From NCBI GenBank assembly GCA_903919925.1, contig CAIXKO010000156.1:1-35763 (forward strand): 35,763 nucleotides of DNA. The letters run 5' to 3'. Both the position numbers and the translations under genes were made by a program. The DNA comes from an uncultured Bacteroidota bacterium. Lineage in GTDB: Bacteria; Bacteroidota; Bacteroidia; Bacteroidales; UBA12481. The notes beneath the pieces were generated by a model. The model made no database searches and had not been told where the DNA came from. It saw only the letters and a list, made by a program, of their open reading frames with translations. How positions within the stretch are numbered: the stretch's first letter is position 1; each line of letters opens with the position of its first letter. Of the stretch, positions 15,926 to 23,200 are shown one piece after another.

Positions 15926-18046
15926 ATGTTAAAGCCTAAGAAGATCTATCAATCGAAAGTAGTTATAGTCTTATTGCGCAGTTGGGTATTGTCAATATTT
16001 TTGGGTTCACTGGTCTTTTTTTTGCTTCATATTAACCCGGACCCTTATCTGTTCACGCTGGTAGATTCCTCTAGTTCGATACCAGATCCGGAAGGTAGCC
16101 GTACCTATTATCTTGACCTCAATTCTGATGGTCAAGCCGAATCATTTAATTTTTCCAACATCACTGACAGTGCTTCCAGCCTGTTGGTTTTCACCTCACA
16201 AGGTGTGGCGTTTGAGCAATGGAACTTTAAGGGAAAATTTACAGAAGGTTTGTTACGATTAATTTCCAGTGATTGTGATCATGATGGTAAATTAGAAATT
16301 TCAACGGTAACACTGGAAAAAAACCACCTTTACCTGAATGTTGTTGAACCGTATAGTATCAACCCTTTGTTGGTGGACAACAAGTTTATTGATACAATAT
16401 GGACCAAGTACGAAAGTCCATATACTTATTTAAAGAGCTGTCCGGAAACTGATTTGAATCTTGACGGGTGTGATGAAATAATCTTTTCATTTTCGGCTGG
16501 GTATGCCAGACAACCGAGAAAAGTGTATGCATGCAATTTGGTGGACGGAACAATCTGGGGGAGTCCCTATGCCGGAAGTGTGCTTACCAGCCTCACTTCG
16601 GCAGATCTGAATCGCGATGGAAAACCGGAGTTGATCGGACAATGTTATGCACCAAATAATTATATGGATGAATCGATTGATCTCAAGGATAATAGCTCTT
16701 GGTTTATTGTTTTGGACAATCACTTGAATTATAAGGTTCCACCAATAAAAACAGGTCCACATTTTTCAGAAACTAACACTATTGGGCTTCCGGAAAATGA
16801 CACTCTGAAATACTATGTTTATAGTACAGGGTATCGGGATAGTATTTTTAAAAATGATTGGTATAGCCTGGATTCTACTTATAATATACATGCCACCGAT
16901 TTTCCTTATAAAGTATCTCTGTCTCACCCATTCATTTTTGCCTATCCGGCTTACGGGCGGGGCGGTATTTTCTTTAATCGATGGGATCCTGCTTTATTCA
17001 TTGATGCCAGAGGCAATAATTATGTGAATAATAAATTTCCCAGGCGAGCTCAGCTGTTTGAGATGCAAAATCCAACCTTTGGAATCAGAGAGTTTGCGTA
17101 TTGTTTTTTGACCGATGGCCAATCTTTGAATGTTTCATTTTATTCCATTGATGGTAAGAATCTGGGATCCATTCCAATCGAAAACTTTACTCAATTAAAG
17201 TCGGTTTGCTGGGCAGGAAGAATCAATAAGAATAATCAGTTGTTTCTTTCAGGCGATAAGCAGAAGCAGTGGTTTGAAGTGCGCCGCAACCCTTTGCGGT
17301 TTTTTCAATATCTGATTTGGATTGGGTTGATATCAGGTTTTTGGGGATTCATAAAATTAATTCGGTTCAGCGCCGCATTTGAGAATTCAACGAGGGAATC
17401 TCTTCGGAGGGAAATACTCGAATTGCAGCTGAAGACGGTGAAAAACCAGCTTGATCCCCATTTTACTTTCAACGCCCTTAATGGACTATCACACCTGGTA
17501 ATGACGGGTGATACGATAAGAGTAGGCGAATTTATCAGTCACTTTTCGCGACTTCTACGTACCTATCTGAATACTTATGATCAGGCCTTGGTTAAGATAA
17601 AACATGAAATTCAATTTCTCGAAAATTATATGGAATTGCAAAGGATCAGGTTTGATGATAGAATCAGGCTTGAATTTAGTATCCATGAGGATGTAGATAC
17701 CAATTTGTTGGTTCCAAAGATGATATTGCAAACGCATGTTGAAAATGCGGTTAAGCACGGTCTGCAGCCCAAGCTATTGCGATCGGATTCTGAAATTGGC
17801 TTGGTTAAAGTTTTGTTTTTTAAAGAAATAGAAAGTACGGTTATCTTAATTGAAGATAATGGTGTTGGCAGAGGGAACGGGCATGGACCCCGGGAGGAGA
17901 GTACTGGAAAGGGGTTGCAGGTGCTGGAGCATATTTTTACTTCTGTAAAGCTGTTATATCGAATCAGGATAACACAGGAATTTGAGGATATTAAGAACGC
18001 TGATGGTAAGCCAGCCGGCACCCGTGTAAGGATTGTGATCGGCTGA
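15926..18046 (+). CDS. LytS/YehU-type sensor histidine kinase with Ca-loop (FG-GAP/VCBS-like) extracytoplasmic domain
   Basis: This 706-residue membrane kinase has TM1 at about 12-36, a roughly 420-residue periplasmic domain, TM2 at about 458-480, then a His_kinase (PF06580-type) module. The phosphoacceptor is His512 in QLDPHFTFNALNG, the N-box is HVENAVKHG (Asn607), and the ATP lid contains DNGVGRG (644-650) and GKGL (661-664). The periplasmic part carries four EF-hand-like loops, DLNSDG (64), DCDHDG (116), DLNLDG (176) and DLNRDG (227), typical of FG-GAP/VCBS beta-propeller repeats that bind calcium. No LytTR or other response regulator gene is adjacent, so its partner is elsewhere. A GTG at 15908 is in frame, but ATG 15926 fits the membrane-anchor start better. 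Its stop abuts the convergent nadD stop with no gap. Confidence 0.9.
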   Translation: MLKPKKIYQSKVVIVLLRSWVLSIFLGSLVFFLLHINPDPYLFTLVDSSSSIPDPEGSRTYYLDLNSDGQAESFNFSNITDSASSLLVFTSQGVAFEQWNFKGKFTEGLLRLISSDCDHDGKLEISTVTLEKNHLYLNVVEPYSINPLLVDNKFIDTIWTKYESPYTYLKSCPETDLNLDGCDEIIFSFSAGYARQPRKVYACNLVDGTIWGSPYAGSVLTSLTSADLNRDGKPELIGQCYAPNNYMDESIDLKDNSSWFIVLDNHLNYKVPPIKTGPHFSETNTIGLPENDTLKYYVYSTGYRDSIFKNDWYSLDSTYNIHATDFPYKVSLSHPFIFAYPAYGRGGIFFNRWDPALFIDARGNNYVNNKFPRRAQLFEMQNPTFGIREFAYCFLTDGQSLNVSFYSIDGKNLGSIPIENFTQLKSVCWAGRINKNNQLFLSGDKQKQWFEVRRNPLRFFQYLIWIGLISGFWGFIKLIRFSAAFENSTRESLRREILELQLKTVKNQLDPHFTFNALNGLSHLVMTGDTIRVGEFISHFSRLLRTYLNTYDQALVKIKHEIQFLENYMELQRIRFDDRIRLEFSIHEDVDTNLLVPKMILQTHVENAVKHGLQPKLLRSDSEIGLVKVLFFKEIESTVILIEDNGVGRGNGHGPREESTGKGLQVLEHIFTSVKLLYRIRITQEFEDIKNADGKPAGTRVRIVIG

Positions 18047-18661
18047 TTATTTGTAAAAGTGCATCTCGTCAATATATTGCCATACCTGATCAGGCATAAA
18101 AAATCGTATATCTTTTTTTAATTTAATCGATTTGCGAATAAAACTGGAAGAGATTTCAATCATTGGGGCGCTTCCAACCAGTTTAACCGAAGGGTGATTT
18201 TGGTGTTCGAAATGGGTAATACTGGAATTGGGAATCGAAAGAGGACCCTTATCGGGTCTGGGATAAACAAGAATCTGGTAATAGGCAAGAATTTCTTCGT
18301 AGTTTTTCCAACGGTGAAAATCGGTCAAAAGATCGGAGCCCATAATAAGAGAAAATTGGTTCTCAGGATACTTTTCTGCCAGAAAAGCCAGCGTATCAAT
18401 AGTGTATGAGGGCTTTGGAAGGTTGAATTCCACCGTGCTTACCCTGAATTTTGGATAATCACCGATTGCTCTGTTCAGCAATTCGCGGCGGTGATAATCG
18501 GCTAGTAATTCGTTTTCGTTTTTTAAGGGATTAAGAGGGCTGATGACGAGCCATACCTGATCAAGTTCACCAAACTCAGCCAGAAAATTGGCTACCATCA
18601 GATGACCGTTATGGATCGGGTTAAACGATCCAAAGAAAAGGCCGATTCTTTTACCTCCCAT
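18047..18661 (-). CDS. nadD: Nicotinate-nucleotide adenylyltransferase
   Basis: This 204-residue nucleotidyltransferase makes nicotinic acid adenine dinucleotide in NAD synthesis. The N-terminal GSFNPIHNGH (11-20) is the adenylyltransferase H-x-x-H-type motif and ISSSFIRKS near 170 is the second conserved motif; MGSDLLTDFHRW in the middle is typical of NadD. It is the last gene of yicC-gmk-nadD, and its start overlaps the gmk end by 11 nt, implying coupled translation. Confidence 0.96.
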   Translation of the reverse strand: MGGKRIGLFFGSFNPIHNGHLMVANFLAEFGELDQVWLVISPLNPLKNENELLADYHRRELLNRAIGDYPKFRVSTVEFNLPKPSYTIDTLAFLAEKYPENQFSLIMGSDLLTDFHRWKNYEEILAYYQILVYPRPDKGPLSIPNSSITHFEHQNHPSVKLVGSAPMIEISSSFIRKSIKLKKDIRFFMPDQVWQYIDEMHFYK

Positions 18662-19226
18662 CGAGAAATTCGCTTACTATCTTTTCTGTTTCTGCCAGAG
18701 CGTTTTGCAAGTTGTCATTGATAACAATGACATCGAATTCCGGAGCTCTTGCCATTTCTGTGAGGGCTTTATCCAGACGCAGTTTTATTTTCTCCGGAGA
18801 GTCTGTTCCACGCTTTGCCAGGCGTTCCTTTAATGCTTCGACCGAGGGTGGACTGATAAAAATGGCTAATACCTGATCACTAAATATCTTCTTGATATTC
18901 AGGCCACCTACAACATCAACGTCAAACAAAGCACGATTTCCGTTTTGTTGTATCCGGTTGATCTCTGATTTGAGTGTGCCATAAAAATGGTTTGGGTAAA
19001 CTTCTTCCCATTCCAAAAAATCACTATCTATAACTCTTTGCCTGAATTCATCGGTTGTAAGAAAGTAGTAATCAACACCGTTCACTTCACCGGTGCGCAT
19101 AGGCCGGGTGCAGGCGGTTATGGAAAACTCCAGGTTTAATCCGGCACTTAACAAATGCCTGGCAATTGTTGTTTTACCAGCTCCGGAAGGTGCGGAGAGG
19201 ATAATGAATTTATTGCTTTTTCCCAT
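18651..19226 (-). CDS. gmk: Guanylate kinase
   Basis: This 191-residue enzyme phosphorylates GMP to GDP. It has a P-loop SAPSGAGKTT at 11-20, the GMP-binding stretch with TRPMRTGEVNGVDYYF and the FLEWEEVYPNHFYGT segment, and the lid ERLAKRGTDSPEKIKLRL. The length is standard. It is the second gene of the operon, 29 nt after yicC and overlapping nadD by 11 nt. Confidence 0.97.
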   Translation of the reverse strand: MGKSNKFIILSAPSGAGKTTIARHLLSAGLNLEFSITACTRPMRTGEVNGVDYYFLTTDEFRQRVIDSDFLEWEEVYPNHFYGTLKSEINRIQQNGNRALFDVDVVGGLNIKKIFSDQVLAIFISPPSVEALKERLAKRGTDSPEKIKLRLDKALTEMARAPEFDVIVINDNLQNALAETEKIVSEFLDGR

Positions 19227-19255
19227 CTCATTCGGAAGTGTTTGATTTCAGGGCT

Positions 19256-20131
19256 CTATAAAACGTTCATTGATTGTTCTTTAAGCTTCTCGAGTTCGTC
19301 TTTCATTTCCACAACAATTCGCTGAATATCAGAATCATTAGCTTTAGATCCTATGGTGTTTATTTCACGTCCGATTTCCTGTGAGATAAAACCAAGCTTG
19401 CGCCCGAGTGTTTCTTCGGTATTCAGGGTTTCAATAAAATAATCGCAATGATTACCCAGCCTGACCATCTCTTCGTTGATATCCAGTTTTTCGATATAAT
19501 AAATCAGTTCTTGTTCAAAACGGTTTTGATCAACTTTTATCCGGTCACTAATATCCTTTAAAGCAGAGCTCATTCGTTCCCGAAGGCGGTCAATCCTGTT
19601 TTTTTCAATTGCCCGGATCCGTGTCACACCTTCCAAAATGAGCTGTATCCTGGTATTAAAATCATCCTCAATTGATCGCCCTTCCTGTAAACGAAACTCA
19701 TCAACCTGGCCAACACATAACTGGATAGCAGCAAACAGTTTGGCCCATTCATCCGCATCAAAGTCCTGTTTATCAACTTTTACCACATCAGGAAGTTTCA
19801 TGATCAGCGGAAGAAGAATATCGTTTCCCGGAATAACCATGGCTGGCTCCAATTGCTTGAGTTGTGCAAGATAATCGAGAATAATAGCCTGGTTAATGGA
19901 TACCATCCGATCATTGCCGGAGGATTCAAACCATACGCTAACCTCTATTTTTCCTCTTTGCAACGTTCGGCTCACTTCATTTCGCACCTGGTTTTCTCCT
20001 TCGCGGTACATAGATGGTAATTTCAGGTAAATGTCTGCCTGCTTGCTGTTCAAACACTTAATCTCCACGTTGGCGGTCCTGTTGCCCAGGTCAGCACTCA
20101 CTTTACCGAATCCGGTCATCGATCTTATCAT
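19256..20131 (-). CDS. yicC: YicC/YloC family endoribonuclease
   Basis: This 291-residue protein has the family opening MIRSMTGFGK and the conserved C-terminal block KLGFISQEIGREINTIGSKAND, followed by a helix ending in EKLKEQSMNVL. YicC proteins are reported to be endoribonucleases linked to stationary phase and sRNA turnover. The yicC-gmk order is widely conserved. It is driven from a promoter that lies back-to-back with that of the alpha-2-macroglobulin gene. Confidence 0.95.
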   Translation of the reverse strand: MIRSMTGFGKVSADLGNRTANVEIKCLNSKQADIYLKLPSMYREGENQVRNEVSRTLQRGKIEVSVWFESSGNDRMVSINQAIILDYLAQLKQLEPAMVIPGNDILLPLIMKLPDVVKVDKQDFDADEWAKLFAAIQLCVGQVDEFRLQEGRSIEDDFNTRIQLILEGVTRIRAIEKNRIDRLRERMSSALKDISDRIKVDQNRFEQELIYYIEKLDINEEMVRLGNHCDYFIETLNTEETLGRKLGFISQEIGREINTIGSKANDSDIQRIVVEMKDELEKLKEQSMNVL

Positions 20132-20149
20132 GCTTTTCAGAATTTATTG

Positions 20150-20157
20150 CAAAGTTA
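20150..20157 (-). promoter_or_regulatory. -7 element TAACTTTG of yicC-gmk-nadD
   Basis: On the minus strand TAACTTTG is an exact TAnnTTTG match 18 nt before the yicC ATG. It is the mirror image of the element at 20195-20202 (9-bp inverted repeat CAAAGTTAA/TTAACTTTG). No clear TTG is seen at the -33 distance. Confidence 0.5.
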
Positions 20158-20194
20158 ACAGAATGAGTCAATTCAGTTGTTAAGGCGCGATGAT

Positions 20195-20202
20195 TAACTT
20201 TG
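20195..20202 (+). promoter_or_regulatory. -7 element TAACTTTG of the alpha-2-macroglobulin gene
   Basis: This is an exact TAnnTTTG match 37 nt before the ATG at 20240. It makes the in-frame GTG at 20207 implausible as a start. The nearest TTG (20177-20179) is only 15 bp upstream, shorter than the usual spacing. Confidence 0.5.
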
Positions 20203-20239
20203 GCAAGTGAATTGCTATCGGAATTTTAAACGAACTGAT

Positions 20240-23200
20240 ATGAAAAAAGTATTTTATCTGATTCTGATTATTGCCGGAATAACCTTGCTGGCAATACCGT
20301 CACCCAAAATGCCGGTCGACAAGAAAGTGTGGATCAGAATTGATTCATTGGAATCGGAAGGATTATTCCGTTCTGCTCTTAACCTCACTGAGCAAGTGTA
20401 TGTTAGTTCTAAACAAAACAATGATCCGGAAACAGAAATCAGGGCGTTGATATACAAACTTAAATATGCACAAGAGCTTGAGGAGGACGGGCAGGTGGCA
20501 GCAATCGGTTTGCTGGAAAAAGAGCTTCCTGACGACCGGCTCGTTCAGGGATCTCTGAAATACAGTATGCTGGCTGAGCTTTATTATAGATATTATTCTG
20601 CAAACCGATGGACCATCAGCCAGAACCCGATGGAAGATAAAGGGGCTGATCAGCCTATGCTGAATTGGTCTCCCGAACGATTTTATCGCGTCATTTTGGA
20701 TCATTATGAGTTGTCGCTCCGCAAAGCTGAACAGTTAGCCGCAGTTAAAGTAGAGTCTCTAAGCGGGTTATGGATTGGTAATCTGGCTGATACTGTTTGT
20801 AAGCCATCATTATATATTGTATTGATCAGCCGTGCACTCGATTTTCTGCAAAATTCCGGAGAGTTTTCACTGTCCACTCTAAAACCAGCCATATTCTGTT
20901 CGCCTGATCTTTTTTCAGAACCTGACCGGTTCATTAATACGATTCCCGAAACTGAAGCATCGGGCAGCAATCCGTATTACCGTGCATTGAGATGGTATGG
21001 AGCGTGGCTTGGAAGAACAGATAAAGGAGCTTTGGTATCAGCCGATCTTCAGCGTTTGCGGTATGTGCATGAGCAATCCTGTAATGAGTCCCGCGATAGC
21101 CTTTATGAATCGGGGCTCGGAAGGTGGATTGGAAAATTAGCAAAGGATAGTGCCATTGCTACTGTATATGAAGCGCTTGCGCAATATCATCTGGATCGAA
21201 GTAACCTTTTTCAGATCAACGATCCTGATACACTGAAATACAGGAAGGAACGTACTCTGGCGGCCGGGTGGCTGAACCTTTCGAAGGAATGGTCACAAAC
21301 CCTTGCAGGAAAGAGATGCCAAAACTTATTAGCTTACTTGAATAAACCTGAATTATCCGCACAATCAGAGAGTTACCAGATTCCCATGCTGCCTTTCCCA
21401 GTTAGTGTTGAATACCGGAATGTGCCAACGTTGTATTATCGGGTTTTTAGTTTGAGTCCTTTATCGTGGTATACTGCATGGAATGATCTCGAACCGGCAG
21501 ATAAACTTAACCGGATAAATGCGATGACGGCGGTCAGATTCGGGAAGATGTCACTTCCGGACGATGGTTTAATGAACCCGCACCGTGCAAATATGATCAT
21601 GGAGCCGCTGCCGGCAGGTTTTTATTTAATGGTTTTTTCGGTTTTTTCGGTCTCTTCGGATGTTTCCAATCAGGCAAAAAATCCCGAGGCGGGAAATCTG
21701 CTGGTTACGGTGCCTTTGTCCGTTACAAAAACCACGTTGGTTAGCCGTCAGGGTAACTCAACCACCAGAGATTTCTATTTCCGCGACCGGGATAATGGAG
21801 CACCCCTTACCGGATTGACAGTTGTTCCCTGGTATAGTTTTTATGATCAGCAATCGAGGCGGTCGATTTTAGAAAAAGGGAAGAAAAAGATTTCAGGAAC
21901 TGAAGGTTTCCTTGAAATTGCCGATGGCGGACCCTCTCGAAATGATGCATCCCCAAAAGCTTATCGATTGGAGATCATTAATAAAAGGGACACGATGGTT
22001 ACTCAGGAACTATTTTACCCGGGTTATTATCCGGGAAAAGTTATCCCCAGAACCAGTCTTTTATTGTATACCGACAGGAGCCTTTATAAACCCGGTGATG
22101 AAGTTTTTTATAGAGGAGTATTAATCGATTATATTGGAGATTCAATAGCCATACATCGGACGGATTCCATTGTTATGTTTTTGCAAGATCCAAAATATCA
22201 AATAGTTAGCCAGTTTATTGATACGGTGGATTCATTAGGTGTTTTTAGCGGATCGATCAAACTGCCCTATAAAGGATTAACGGGATCCTATATTCTTCAA
22301 TCAAAATATGGGCAGGCAATGGTTCGGATGGAGCAATACCGGAGACCGGCATTTTCCATCAGGATTGAAAAAGGGTCTGATATTTTTACTCCCGGTGAGG
22401 TAATCCGGGTTACCGGTGTGGTAACTGCATTATCGGGAGAACCGGTTTCCGGGGCTGAGATTGTTGCACAGGTTGATCTGCAACCTGGTTATAGTCCGAG
22501 GAGATGGGCACCGTATAATGGCCAGAAAATCAGGATCACCACTATAAAATCAGTATCGGATGTTAATGGCCGGTTTACATGCGAATGGGCTTCAATACCC
22601 GATGGGAGTAATCCGTTTGGATCAGGTTCTATTGCAAGATATACAGTAAATATTAGTGCAACAGATATGAACGGCGAGACTCAACAGGAGGAAACGTTGG
22701 TTGACTGTGGTAGGGAGACTGTAAACCTCTCCTTGAATATTCCCGGGAAATTGTTTTCAACAGATACCTTAAATGGTACTATCGGTGCGATTTGTACTGA
22801 TGGGAGGGTTGTTAAAGTTCCTGCAAAATTAAAAATCAGCAAGCTAAAAGATCCTTTGCGATACTGGATGGACCCTCTTTTGCCCGAACCTGACCGGTTT
22901 ACTGTTAAATTCAGCGAGTGGCAGAAAAAGATACCAGGACTCCCGTATAAAAATGAAAATCAGTATTTTACATGGCCAGTTTTATCTGTTATACAGGAAA
23001 CCCCTTATCAGAATGACTCTATTTCCAGAATCGCTGTTCCACCAACAGGGAAATGGCAAAAGGGGTGGTATAAAATTGAGCTAATTCCTGCTAATGCAAT
23101 GGTCTGCAAATCAGTGACGGATTATTATTATGTTGAAGATACTACCCCGCAAAAAATTGAAGCAGATCAAACCCTGTATGGAGAAGTAGGAAATTCTGTG

